From assembly GCA_038380435.1 (NCBI GenBank), contig JAWZYU010000019.1:26189801-26253800 (forward strand): 64,000 nt of DNA, read 5' to 3'. Under the pieces are notes generated by a model that was given only the letters and a program-made list of their open reading frames with translations, did not search any database and was not told the origin of the DNA. This stretch comes from Ryuthela nishihirai. Its lineage: Eukaryota > Arthropoda > Arachnida > Araneae > Heptathelidae. Both the position numbers and the translations under genes were made by a program. Of the stretch, positions 43,431-55,644 are shown in pieces. Numbering within the stretch: position 1 is the first letter of the stretch; each line of letters begins with the position of its first letter.

Positions 43431-44141
43431 AATTCAATCTAGTCCAGTGCGTTTATATGGTCAGCAACAGGACCCTGTGTGGTTGACCACTCCTCAACAA
43501 GGAAGGAAAAAGAAGAAAAGTAGCCAGAGTTGTCCAGATGAGTAGCCCAAACTAATCTGGCAGCCCTTCACTTCCGTTCACTTCCACAAGAGATTATCTC
43601 TTCTGAAAGGTACTAACGGTCTGCACCACGAGAAGGCGGGGTCAGACATTTGATGCTCAGCCCATTAGAATTAATTCATTGTTTCGTCATATATAAAAAG
43701 TTTGATATGGGTTGCAAGCATTTCTTCCCTAAATATCAGAGTAATTAATATTTCTCTAGAATACATAGAGATCAGTAAAATCTTTGCATCTTACTTCTCT
43801 TCAGACCACTAATGCACCTTCCTCCTATTGCACCTTTTTCTAATACTCCATAGATGGAATCTGGTGGTTTTCCAGATTAAGAGAAGTCGAGAATTAGAGT
43901 TTAGAATCAAGGTGGATTCATCAGTAAATATTGAATTGAACATTTCTCTGAGTTCCAATTTCCATGTTCACGACACCAGTTGAAACCTTTTCATCATTAA
44001 TTTGTGGGGGACAGAATTATTGGTTAGTCTTGTATTACCTGTCTTCTACAACCTTCGGGATACACTTGGTTCGGTGTGAGACAGTTAATTCCCTTATGCC
44101 ATCTGCCACTGAAAGCCAGATAACGATTGTCTGCTTGTGTT

Positions 44142-44190
44142 ATATCTTACATCCAACATTACATCTCTTGTAATGTTGGATGTAAGATAT
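44142..44190. repeat. Perfect 22 bp inverted repeat with 5 nt loop
   Basis: The arm 44142-44163 is the exact reverse complement of 44169-44190; the loop is TCTCT. No T-run follows and no promoter was identified. Confidence 0.85.
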
Positions 44191-46296
44191 TCCATATCAT
44201 ATTACGTGACCATTATAATCTACCGCCAGCAACTTGCCAATGAATTATTTCCACCATAATGAATCACTCATGTGGTGCCTCTGTCCATTTGAATGTCAAA
44301 CATTCCTCAGGCGTGCCTAATTTCCGTGTACAACGAAATGGATTCAGCTTGGGTCACTTAGAAATACTGGGGTAGGACTAGTGTTGCCAACCGCTCTGTT
44401 TTCAACTGAAATCTCTGATGTGCAGATTATGACTTTCAACCAGACGAACGTTTTCTGCTTTTCTACCTTTGGAGTTAACTGATGCACATTTTTGGACCCA
44501 AGCGAATATTGTGATACATTACATCTAGACAGGAGAGATGCATAGAATAAAAAATAAAGTTATGGTTTCTAGGAAAGATGCACAGACATAAGCATATAAC
44601 ACTGTTTATAATCACAATAGCTTCAACATTTTATTCGATAAAGTCACTTTTAACAATATGAGTGCTAATGAAATATAAAGGGGTACAACCTGCTTGCTCC
44701 TAGGATGAAGAGTACTTGGTCCTCTTAAATTCGTTGCAGTGACAACTATTCATCGAAGGTAACGAAATCATTAGACCTCGTTCGTCGAAGTGAGTTACGA
44801 AGTTGGCGTTCAAATTATAAGGGCTTATATATGTTATTTGTTTTAAATGAGTCTCAACCTGTTAAAAATTCCACTGTATAAAGCTCAGTCAAATATGCAA
44901 TTAACTAACAGCATAGATATTAAAAGTATCAGCTTTATTAGAAAAAGCTACTAGAGTACACAAGGTGGTTAACGAAAATACAGAACAATGATGTGTGAGT
45001 GTCTGCAAAGACCTGCTAAAATCCCATAAAGGAAGGAAGTAAAGATAAATTCAAGAAGCGTGTTTGAAGAAAGATTAATTTGTTTTCAAAATTTATTATT
45101 ATTTAAATTTTTTAAATATTTTTTTAAATTACATTTTTTTGTTTTAAATATCCAAATATTTCACAAAAATGCATCCTTTAACTCTCAGTGGGCATCTACA
45201 GGTGGAAAATGTCTTTCCTCATTGTTTAGAAGCTGGTATAATGAATACGATAGTGTATTAGCACCCATTATTTAGGTCTTCATTAATCGATTATGAGCTC
45301 GAACAGTTTTGGAGATGAGCATGCTTAATAACAATGGCTGTTGGAGATTCAAATTTCGGAAGAGGATGGATGTTTGTAATTAGTCTCATAAAATGTGTAA
45401 AATTATTTTTGAATATTTGTTTATATTTTTCCCTAAATGTCAGATAGAAAGAAGCAAAAAAATGGGGTGGATAAAATCTTCCCAAAACAAAATGTCCATT
45501 TTTTTCCGTAATGGAATGTTGCAACACTAAGATTGGATGGGACTAAGAGTATTCAAGGCACTCATAACCTCGTTCGACCATATGTATTGATTTGCTTAAA
45601 AACGAAATTTGAACAAATGATTTTTATCTAAATTAATTTTAGTGCGTTTAAATATTACGTACCATTTAACTTCAACTTGTATTACCATAGAAGTTGAAAC
45701 CTCCGATTAATGGCGAATTTTAAAGGCTAAATAAGTCCGAGAATACTACAAGAAATTATAGTGGTGATATAATTGTAAATTTCAGTGTGGATGCATCAAA
45801 TGTATGCAGGAGGATGACCATTTGTGCATTTCGCCAAAAAATCTTATTTTCATTAAAACTTGAGATATCATTGAGATATATACGTAATATATAACTCACC
45901 TGAGCTATTGGTAAAAAGTAGGTGATTGAACGACAGATATTTATTTCAATTTCTTTGTTGTATAAAATTAGTGGTAGTTTACAACAATTTTACTTTCGTT
46001 GATATCTATTAATATTTTTGTTGTTGTTCCTTCTTTATTTATCGGTTCTACAAACTGTTGTTACATCATATCTCTTCAACCCATTGACCCATCGTAACCA
46101 ATTATTAACCAAATAAACTCTAATAATGCTGGGAGTGTCACAGGTTATATATAAATCGTTTCGTCCTGTTTCTTCCCTCCACTGAAAAAGGAAATATGAA
46201 ATCCAGTGTGCCATTATTTTTTATATTCAGAGTAACGAGTAATATATTAAATTATAGTTTGTGACTTCGGGAGTGTGATTATGTTATGAATATATT

Positions 46297-46453
46297 TTTT
46301 TTTGCCTTTTAAATTTTTGATCAGACCCACAAGACAATATGCTTATCTTTAGGTTATAACAGAACAAACGACAGTTCCATCACCGGGACTCGAACCCGGC
46401 CCCATCTGGGTCACCACGAACCAATGCACGATGTACTGTGTCACTGAGGCGGA
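46297..46453 (-). mobile_element. tRNA-like SINE (SINE4)
   Basis: The - strand has an A-box-like CAGTGACACAGTACATCG and a strong B box GGGTTCGAGTCCCGG near 46383-46397, followed by an AT-rich body and an A-rich end (AAAGGCAAAAAAAA). It does not close a proper acceptor stem, so a functional tRNA is unlikely. Confidence 0.5.
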
Positions 46454-47130
46454 AATCTCTCGTGCATTCTTCATTCAAAACAGGAGCTAAATGTGTAAAG
46501 ATTGGTTAATCTTTCGATAGCAAATCGCAAAGTAACTACTTATGTCTCAAATGAAAGCTTCTAGTGTGGAAAGTGCCATAGGCTACAAAATTTTCCATCA
46601 TGCGCTTTCTTCTCTCCTGACAAATGAGAAACGTATAAAGATTGGGGGGTTGGATTCTGTAAACTATTCCTCTAATCTATCGTTCGTAGCGTCCAGGCTG
46701 CGGTGAGGACAACAATAATGTCCCTCTTTCTTCCGCTCAAAACGGGTCACGTAAATTTCACAGGGTAAATCTTTAATAGTCGCATGCCAAATGAACGCTT
46801 AAGACGTGCAGAGAAACATAGGGAATGTTGAATTTTGTTCTTCGAAGTAGGGGAAAGAATGATGCATTTCGGACAAATGTTTTCCTTGAGTCCTGAACGA
46901 GCGAGTGTACTCTTGTGTAAATGTTTTATATTGTATGAGGAACAAGGACAAGCCTCAAAGTGCTTCTAGGTTATTTCTATCCCATTACCCTTAAAAAAAT
47001 AAACATTTCTATGAGAAATTATCATTAAAAATCAAAATGTAAAATATTGAAGTTAAGGAAATTTAAAATATATTTATATCTTCCCATGTTTGTTCTAAAA
47101 TGTAACTAATATATGCTCACTGAATTATGA

Positions 47131-47650
47131 TCATTTCCCTCCATGTTATGTCAGTGGAAGCTAATTTCGAAACTCTATAACTTCTAAGAAAGAGTTCTGT
47201 AACAGAATGGGACTGAAGGTAAATTAAAAGTCTCAATCAAATCTATATAAACCTCGTTTTTATACAATATTCCCTTAGTATTTAAACAGTTATGGATATT
47301 TATATATTTAACAACAGAAATGCCTAACATTTAGAATTTAACTCAGAAGTTAATTATAATTGAATAAGAAGTATTCAATCATTTAATACAACAGATGCAT
47401 ATTTGAAAAGTTAATGTCAATAATTTTTCGATATTTTTCAATTGTCGTAGAACAAATTGCATTGTTGCTATTAAATATTTAAAGTCCTTAACTCTTAAAG
47501 TGCAAAACAAACTTTATTGAAAATCGAGATTCAGATAGAATTGATTGAGATCTCTAATTTAGTCCTATTACCTTTTCTCATAAAATGCTTAGTTTAGAAG
47601 TTATAGAGCTTCGAAGTTAGCTTCCACTTATATAACATGGAGGGAAGTGG
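47131..47650. mobile_element. Long imperfect inverted repeat (MITE/foldback candidate)
   Basis: The left arm (~47131-47300) starts TTTCCCTCCATGTTATGTCA and the right arm (~47490-47650) is its imperfect inverse (ACATGGAGGGAA near 47636). About 190 bp lie between. No coding capacity. Confidence 0.55.
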
Positions 47651-47758
47651 AAATAATTTAGGGAGAACTGAATACATGAATAAAATGTACCAAAAATAAA
47701 TTCGGTTACTGAATTCATTCTGTCAAACATCGACCACATTTTTCTTCCCATTTTTGTT

Positions 47759-48117
47759 AGGGGGAATGGGGTGGCTCAGTTGGTAGTTAGCCTAGCTCGT
47801 AATCTGCAGTTCCCATGTTGAGTTCCAGCTGGGTCAACGTTGAGATTTATCTCCGCAAAATTCCTGCCCTGTCCACGAGCAGAAGGGGACACCGATGGGC
47901 TTGGAAAGACCGCCGTCCGTCGGATGCAACGTTAAGCACTTGTCCCTTGAGCGAGAGAGCCACATTGTGCATGCATGTTAAAGAACACGCTGGATGGCCT
48001 TGATGGGAGACTACCATCTGCTTCTCAACAGCTATCCAATGGGTCCCCTCCCCCAACCTTCTCTCAACTTTTGGGGTCCTTGCGACCTGGCCATTTAGCC
48101 CATTGTCTGCAAAAAAG
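47759..48117 (+). mobile_element. SINE1 copy
   Basis: A box TGGCTCAGTTGG at 47772-47783; the B box has decayed (ATGTTGAGTTCC). The full central region is present (GGGGACACCGATGGGCTTGG; TTAAAGAACACGCTGGATGG), ending in GTCTGCAAAAAAGTCG. It sits exactly at the left border of R1 copy b. Confidence 0.85.
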
Positions 48118-49085
48118 TCGTTTTTCGTTCCGCATACAAGATAACGTGCAGCCATCTCACTTGCTCGTACAGAGTCCCGAATGTATTCCGACAAAAGTCA
48201 AATGACCTAGGACCTAGAGCTTACCTCTGGGGATAAGTATGCCTCGTATTTGACTCGCCGTTCCTGCAACAATTGATGAGACAAGCCTGACAGACGGAAC
48301 TGGCTGTGTAAGCTACCTCAGGGATTGGAGTGTGAACAGCAGGGGTCGTATTAGGACTCTACACCGCTCTTGTACTGAGAAGAATGAGGTACAGGCATTT
48401 TCCAAAATTGGTCCCCATTTTTCCCCGAGTAAATTGAGAGTTCATTGCCAAACCTGAACTAAGCTGATGTGGGAAACGCTTTGTTCGTCACCACTGAGGT
48501 CATCACTACCTACTCTAGCAATGTTTGAGAAAATTAAGATTAAATACATGTGTTTACCTGGAAACCTTAGTATTATGATGTGTCCCATTTTGTTAAACCC
48601 CGAGAGACGGTAGATGAAAAGGTTCCCCACTCTAGAAGTATCCATTTTGGAAGAAAGAGTTATTGCACTTAAAGGCCCACGTTTTTGCGGAATGCCGTGT
48701 GCGGCCCCTATAGTTCACACAATGCCATTTTCCCCCTTTCCTCCTTTTTTATTGTTTCTCCCTGACGTCCTATCAACCGGAGTTGGGCATGACACAATTA
48801 ATAAAAAAGTGTCATTTATATATAAAGCTCGTAAAGAATATAATAAGAGCATAATATAATTTACTTAGAGGCAGGTGAGTATCTGCTGGGTTGAATTTGG
48901 AAGTTCAGACGCCCTTAGTCAAAATTTTAGATATTGTAAGAAAAAAAGTTTAAATATTTTTAAGCGTCCGCAAATTTGAATGCCATGCCCACTTTTGTGT
49001 AGCTCATCGTCGCCTGGTAAGTGAGAACTTTACCCGTTTTAAATTTTTTGTCACGCCACTCCTTATAGTTATCACTGATCTGAGT

Positions 49086-49207
49086 AACTGAAATTAAAAA
49101 AAAATTACCCCCTCAAGCAGCTGCTTGCTACAGAGGTCTGACAGTAGCCTGTCAGTTTATATGCCAAAGTAGAAGGTCTGAGAGGATGGCAGGACCAACT
49201 GAAATTA
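49086..49207 (-). mobile_element. 5'-truncated SINE2 with 11 bp target-site duplication
   Basis: 100 bp of SINE2 3' end (49097-49196) flanked by AACTGAAATTA (49086-49096 and 49197-49207). R1a has the empty site near 17005-17015. The tRNA head is missing, as expected from incomplete LINE-driven reverse transcription. Confidence 0.9.
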
Positions 49208-49889
49208 GCTGTTTTAATATACTGATAAAATTATCCCTATTTTTCAAAATATCACCTACCTTTTAAACTATGCTACATATGTTGAGCTGATACTCCTTTA
49301 GTTTGCACTATTTGCATATGTATCGAAAAGCACACTACTGAAGTGGAACTCTGCGCGCTGAAAGTGCTCAATAATTTTCCCTCGTGTACAATCTGTGAAA
49401 AATCATCTTGACATGATAACATGAAAGTTAACGCCGAAATTAAGCTTAACTTAAAACATGCTTACCGGAAAATCACTTTTAATGTGGAAGGGACATAATG
49501 TGATTTAAGAATTAGTGGAATCGCAGTGAAATTCATTTCGATTAATTTATAAAAGACATCGAAATAGAATAAATCTGAAAAGATCTAATTTGCTTATATA
49601 ATTTACATGAAATTTATTCCGTTATCAATTCCCTATATCTCAACTGGCAAAGCAAAGATAGCTTGAAGGTAAGGTATCAATGCTAAGAAAGGATCCCAAA
49701 TGAAAATCCCGTACAGTGAAATGTTTGATTCACCGTTATTCATGAAAATTCAATTTCGCCAAAATTTTCGATTGCAAATTGAATCAGCGAATAAATCTAA
49801 CCAGATTGTTCTAAAGCAGGAAGTCAAACTCGTCAACATTTGCAGGTTTCTTTATATTTTAAATATTGGTATCCTAGGACTTGCACTAT

Positions 49890-50262
49890 ATTTTAAGGCG
49901 AAGCTTGACTCAGTCGATAGCGTGCCAGGATCGAACACTGCAGTCCCCAAGTTCTAGTCAAACTGTGCGAGCATAGAAATGTATCTTTGCAACCCCCCAA
50001 CCCAATATACAGACCCTGCCTTCGGTTAGAAAGAGAACGCCATTAAGCTTGGAAAGGTGTCAATAGACATATCTGTTGGTACGTTATGCCGTGTCTTCAT
50101 GCGCCAAATAGCTATACCCTGCATTTCAAAGAAGACGCTGAATGGCCTTGACCAGAGGATTCCATCTGTCTCCTAACAGCTGTTCAGTGAATCCCCTTCT
50201 ATAACCTCCTTTCAGCCCTTATGACCTGGCTACTTAAACCGTTGAGTGCCAAACAGTTCTGC
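49890..50262 (+). mobile_element. Old SINE1 copy (in R1b)
   Basis: The counterpart of 17697-18060 with the same decayed head; landmarks GACGCTGAATGGCCTTGACC and GAGGATTCCATCTGTCTCC. Confidence 0.7.
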
Positions 50263-50315
50263 TGTAAAGGAAGGAAAATTGTTCATGTTTGTGTAACATA
50301 CACTATTATTTTGAC

Positions 50316-50778
50316 CAGTGGTTCTCAACCTTTTGTTTCACGTACCCCATGGAAATGTGTATGTAACTGGCGTACCCCTTGTATAGATAGATAAAACTAC
50401 AGTTATAGTATAAAAATGGGAATAAAATAAAACATATATCAGTGGTACTCAACCATTTATGCTTCACGTACCCCCTAGAAATGTGTATGTAACTGGCGTA
50501 CCCCTTGTATAGATAGAAAAAACTATATTTATAGTATAACAATGGGAATAAAATAAAACGTATATCAGTGGTTCTCAACATTTTATGCTTCACGTACCCC
50601 CTAGAAATGTGTATGTAACTGGCGTACCCCTTGCATAAATAGATAAAATTATAGTTAGAGTATAACAATGGGAATGAAATAAAACACACAGACATATACA
50701 TAACATATATTTGCGACTTTTGAGCTGTCCCGGCGTAACCCAAAAACTTTACCCCGTACGCCACATTGAGAACCCCTA
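50316..50778. mobile_element. hAT-like non-autonomous element with internally amplified terminal repeat (copy b)
   Basis: The same element as 18125-18727 but with three ~125 bp units (starts near 50316, 50440 and 50566). Termini are CAGTGGTTCTCAACC and TTGAGAACCCCTA; the flanking 8-mers (ATTTTGAC, AATTGCAC) have diverged. Confidence 0.75.
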
Positions 50779-51489
50779 AATTGCACTATAAAATATAGTC
50801 GTACAGATAGGAGACCTCTGAACAGTAAGTCTATGATAGTCATTATTTAGAAAATCACTATATAGAAACCAAAATATTTATTCACGTTGTGAATAAATAT
50901 TGGGGCTCATAGGGTTGTCAGAATGAGACAATATTTTTACCTTCTAATTATTTAATTCCTTTACGTTCTTGAAGACACGTTTCGAAAACGTGCAGGCCGA
51001 AATTTATTATCGCCGAAAACGAAATAATTCATATAGATGTAAACCTTTTTAAAGCAGAGCCGTCCTACCCAAACTTATCGAACATTCATTGTCACTCTAT
51101 TCTTAAAGAGCAGCAAGCAATATTCTGTACCTGAAACAGAAAAAACACAATTCTAATGAGCAATAAATAGGAATGAAAAAAAAAATGTTTTTAGGAAATC
51201 AAATATCTTGGTTAAAAAACAAAAATATGTATTTTTAATGAGTACTTTGAATTGGAAAAATAATTTGCTTATTTACGTAAAAATATTTGGTCAATAATTG
51301 AAAGAACTGAGCGAGATTTTTTATATTACTTGTTTTATGAGACGCTGTTTGAAATAGCTTTCATTTTCTTAATTGTTTCGTGGCTTCCACTGGTAACCAC
51401 GGACCTAGAGTTCCGCTGATTGAGATCATTGTTTGGTGGATTAAACGAAAGCAATTTCTTTAAATAAATTTATTTGTTTTCGTAGTGGT

Positions 51490-51670
51490 AGTTGGGTCTG
51501 CGACATTTTCTGTGAACAGTAACTGATGAGGACAATTCTGTAGATGAGAATTCGGGGGAAAAAACAATTCGGTGGATCAGAATTCGAGGGATAAGACAAT
51601 TCGGTGGATGAGAATTCGGGGGATAAGATTTTAAAGTCTACGACAATTCTGTGAATACGACAATTCAGTG
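51490..51670. repeat. Degenerate short tandem repeats (R1b)
   Basis: Repeats of ACAATTCGGTGGATGAGAAT and GAATTCGGGGGATAAGA; one more unit than at 19440-19605. Confidence 0.55.
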
Positions 51671-51721
51671 GAAATAGAAAAACATTTAGAAATAATTTTA
51701 AATAAAAAAAAATAATAATAA

Positions 51722-51917
51722 ATACCGCCTCAAGCAGTTGCTTTCCACAGAGGTCTGACAGGAGCCTGTCAGTTTATAATGCCACAGAGTAGTAGAACTG
51801 AGAGGATGGCAGGACCTCAGTAGAAAACAACACGAACATCCATGGCTTACCCGGGGCTCGAACCCAGGTCCCTTAGATCACTAGCCAAGCGCGCTAACCA
51901 CTCGGCCACGGGTCGGC
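51722..51917 (-). mobile_element. tRNA-derived SINE2 (in R1b)
   Basis: The counterpart of 19646-19838. The - strand head has GTGGCCGAGTGGTTAGCGCG and GGGTTCGAGCCCCGGG; the 3' end is GAGGCGGTATTTATT plus a T run. Confidence 0.85.
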
Positions 51918-52059
51918 GAATTTTTTCTTCACTACTAAACCTAATCAAAATACACTTTCGATTAGTGAACAAAACCAATCCTTCTCGGAAGTCTCTGAAA
52001 TCCGGCACTACGTAAAACGAAATTATTTATAACTCAACGTAATCGAAAATTGTATTTGT

Positions 52060-53080
52060 TCTCTCTAATCCGACCTACAGTAAAAGGTATACATCTATTC
52101 TCTATACTCCGATATTCCACTACAGCGGAATTTTTTAAAGTTTATTTCTTCTAAATGAAGCAGTTAGAAACCAAAAGAGTACTATACAATTTGCATAAGA
52201 CTTCAAATATGCTCCTTAATACGATCCTCAAAATTTGTAAATGATTTTTTTTTTCTTAATGAAAGCAAAAAAAAAGCAACGCAAAGTACCAATAGAGTAA
52301 ATCAAAGCAGCCGTTGTTTGGTAAATCTATTTCCTCTTATTCGACGCTTCTTAAACACTCTTGCATATTTTTATCACTTCCTGTTCCTTCTAAATGAAAC
52401 AATTGGAATTCAAAAGAATGTAATCCAGGGAAGTAGACCGCATATATATGACATATATATATCATAATATATATATATATATATAACATATATATATATC
52501 ATAATGACAATAGTCTTATGACTATTGTCATTCTCACTAATCTGATACTCAATAAAACGAATATCTTTAGTCATTTTTATCCGAAAAAGTAATATGATAT
52601 TAACAGAATGCATCAGAGGAAAGGGGCGATATTTGCAACTCTACTCCCTAATCTGAATTCTGTTAAACCGTAATTTCATACTTCTCTACCTTTCTGTTCC
52701 TACTAAACGGAACGATTGTAATTCAAAGGAATATATTTCAACAAACTAAACCGCACAACACTATTGTCAGTCTCACTAATCCCATACTCAATAACAAGAA
52801 TAAATTTAGTATCTTTTATCCGAACAAAACATTAGGAAATTAACGGAATCCATTTAGAAGAAAGATGCGACAATTTCCTCTGGACTTTAAAACCGACATT
52901 AGTTAAACTGGATTTTCATATTTTTATCCCTTTCTTTTCGTAGTTTTAAAGTAATTGGAAATCAATCGAACCCATGTCAAGGATCCAAACCTCACAGAAC
53001 TCTAAATCAACACTGAATAAAATTAAATATTTTGAACATTTTGTTTCTCTTGAACGAAATAATTTAAAGTGACAGAGATT
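52060..53080. repeat. Degenerate tandem array, unit ~125-150 bp (R1b)
   Basis: The counterpart of 19977-20935, interrupted by an AT-rich insertion at 52440-52502 and a 12 bp-arm perfect hairpin at 52503-52530 (ATGACAATAGTC and its inverse, loop TTAT), both absent from copy a. Confidence 0.5.
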
Positions 53081-53524
53081 CAATTGGTGAAATGAACATT
53101 CCAAATTATGAACATTCTAATTATACATATTCCATTTTATGCGGTAAACAGATTTTCGTTTTCATCTTCAATCAGGAAGACAATTTCTTTTAAATCGCTG
53201 ATTTGGGATGTATGGGTGGAGGAAGTTATTGTGCTTTCCAATAAAGGAAATGATTTTCTTTTCGTATGATCATAATTATTGCAAAACGTTTTTTCCCCCC
53301 TTTGTAATAAAAAGTGAAATTGATATTCTCAATCAAAATGCGATGAGAACATCGAAGATCGAAGATGTGCAATTATGCTTTATATAGATTTATGCCAATT
53401 TTCCAGATTATTTTGCAAATGGTTGTTAATTGAGAATTCGAATGAAGAACTGTCTATTTAATAACAGTAATTGATAATTTAACTACTAATTGATATATTA
53501 ATTAATTTGATAGTAGAGAAAATT

Positions 53525-54295
53525 ATAGGTTATTGTCTTGTGAACCTTTCCATGATAGAATGCCGAATGCAAAGGTGTCGAGGACAAAAACAAGGAGAAG
53601 AAAACGCAGCCTGTGTACATCATCGAGAGCAAAAGTGCCGACTGCATATAACGCCCCCTAAGAAAAAGAGGCGCAGTAATTTGCTTCGAGCAGCTTCTTT
53701 AATAATAACGAGCTATTGCTACCGATCTTCCTATTGCTTTTAGCTAGCTTGTGGATTTATTAAAATAATTATTCCGTGGTATTTTCGGGTGGTTTTTGGC
53801 TGAGTCAGTAAGGCGCGTCTCGTAATTTATTGTTTCCAGTTTCGTGTCCTAATTGTGCCAGCGGTGAGATTTATTTCCGCGTTTTAACCGAAGGCTCTCC
53901 CTCTCCTTGTTTAGAAAAGGGTTAAAAAAAGTGCATCTGAGCTTGATCAACACTTGTCAAAAGTCAGTGTAATGCCGAAATAACCGAAAACGAAACTCTT
54001 CTAGAAGCGTATTCTCTGTGAACAGAAAAGTAAAAAATAAAACGGACGAAGTGTAAAAACTCCAGTCACCACATTCATGGATCCCGTCTCTATTCCGGTT
54101 TTCAGTAGACCGATCATTTCTTTCTTATTTAATTGCTCTCAACATAATAAGTCTAAACTCAAGCCAATTCACAGAATGGGGAAAAAAGAGCCAATACTCT
54201 TATATGTGAATTTTCTCTAATCCGGATCTCAATACATCGCAGCTTTTTAAATTTGAATTCTCCGAAGCGAATAAGTCGGAAATCAAACGAATGAA
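53525..54295. other. ~770 bp segment present only in R1b
   Basis: The flanks align to adjacent bases near 21400 in R1a, so this is an insertion here or a deletion there. It includes a decayed SINE1-like head (TTTTGGCTGAGTCAGTAAGG near 53795, then GTGAGATTTATTTCCGCG) and a small open frame (53507-53743) without recognisable motifs. Its right part resembles another unit of the degenerate array, which favours a deletion in R1a. Confidence 0.6.
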
Positions 54296-54975
54296 CTCCA
54301 GAGACAAAGCCACCAAGAAATATATCTGATCTCTCTAATACGGACTTCAAAAATCGAGAATTTTGCTGCTGTTTAGATTTTTAATTCCGTTTTTCCCAAA
54401 TGAATCAACTGGATAACTTTCTCCAATGTAGGTTGGACGATGCCCATAGAAGCAAGAGATTTGTATATTATCTGTAAATATGGCACTTGGCGTTTATTAT
54501 TTTCTACATCTTGGTATTTATTATTTTCTAGATCCGGGCCTTCAATTACGTATGACTTGGTTTGTGCACGATTAATTCAAAAGTCTTAACCAAAAATGGA
54601 ATGGAAATGTTTGTTTGTTCGTGACTTGTGAAGAGCGAATTTTGAATCTCCTTACATTTATGTCGTGACCACCCCTGTGTGTTTTGGTGGTAGCTGTACT
54701 TTAGGGACGAACCTAAAAAAATGAGGGGGCGAAGATAAAGCGCTGTGTTTCATCAAGGTCAGCATTTCGGGGAAAGTGGGCCTGACATCGTAATTTTATA
54801 ATCGTAAAAATGATGGGTCTACCAATCTCAGGCCTAGGCTATCCGCCTATCTCGGCGTACAGGAACTAGTCCAACAGACAAAACAAGTAAGCAGATCGAT
54901 GTGAGATTACTTACTGGGAGCAATTATTTAAATTTAATCTTATTCCCAGTTATAGTCAATTAACTTTAATTCAAG

Positions 54976-55644
54976 TTGGAGCATTCATTGGGAGCCCAGA
55001 TCAGAAAAGAAAGACCCTACCTCATTCCTTTGTCGTGTGTGGACGGAAGAAAATGGGTCTCCTTGTACATATCAAGCTGTCGTCCTTTAGGTCGGTGTCG
55101 GGATCCTACTGCTCATCAGCAGAATTGTCTCTTGCTAGTGTACAAAGTTGCGCACCTCGATACCGGGGAAGAACATGTCTGGTCCTTTATCGTGAATGAG
55201 GTAGAAGCAAGTACCGTCGCGAAAATCAACTTTTCACACCGAAAGTTCAGAGAAGAGTGTACAAAAGCGCTCTCTTTTCCTTGCTCTCTAGCTTCTCCAT
55301 GGGCTGGGAAAAGAAACACCTGGGTTGCCGTGGCAGGTGGCGACTGGGTCATACTGAACAGAACCGAGCGTCAGGCCACTCATATGACATTTATTTTTCT
55401 TTTCAGTCGAGTGATTGCTGCCAGATGGGGCCGCTTTTTGGCCGAGTTTCCTTGTCCTAGGCTTGCGAGCTATCTTCGTCTTCGACATGAAAAGAGAGCC
55501 AAGATGAACGAAGATGGGAAGCTAAGACCTAAACAACAACAACATGGCGGATGGGACTCAGCCCATACAGATATGTTGTGTCCACATTTTGAAACAAATG
55601 TGAGCATTTATACCAAAGAAATATGTAAGGATGTAGGGGTGTAA
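54976..55644. other. GC-richer block of unknown origin (R1b)
   Basis: The counterpart of 22080-22870. A 222-codon + strand frame spans it, but the same frame is broken in R1a, so coding is not supported. Confidence 0.45.

Larger units (their letters stand above)
40133..43660 (-). mobile_element. Near-complete but inactive RTE-like non-LTR retrotransposon
   Basis: It runs right to left: a GC-richer 5' region (~43440-43660), a short 5' open frame (43218-43430), an AP-type endonuclease (42032-43193, frameshifted), a reverse transcriptase (40380-41483), a C-terminal tail (40165-40368), and a (TGA)n microsatellite tail on the - strand at ~40133-40150. The ~3.5 kb length and the endonuclease-RT order fit the RTE clade. 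It has at least four frameshifts, a deletion between RT and tail at ~40375, and a self-derived insertion at ~41470-41640. The 5' boundary is estimated from composition. It is the reference copy for the 3' fragments at 1, 10251, 35951 and 62017. Confidence 0.85.
43661..47758. other. Unique AT-rich interval without genes
   Basis: About 4.1 kb. It holds a perfect hairpin at 44142-44190, a tRNA-like SINE at 46297-46453, and a long imperfect inverted repeat at 47131-47650. Small open frames (45060-45275, 45291-45527) have no recognisable motif. The 46.5-46.85 kb part has weak internal repeats around CAAATGAAAGCTT that also resemble R2 near 6170 and 37145. Confidence 0.6.
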
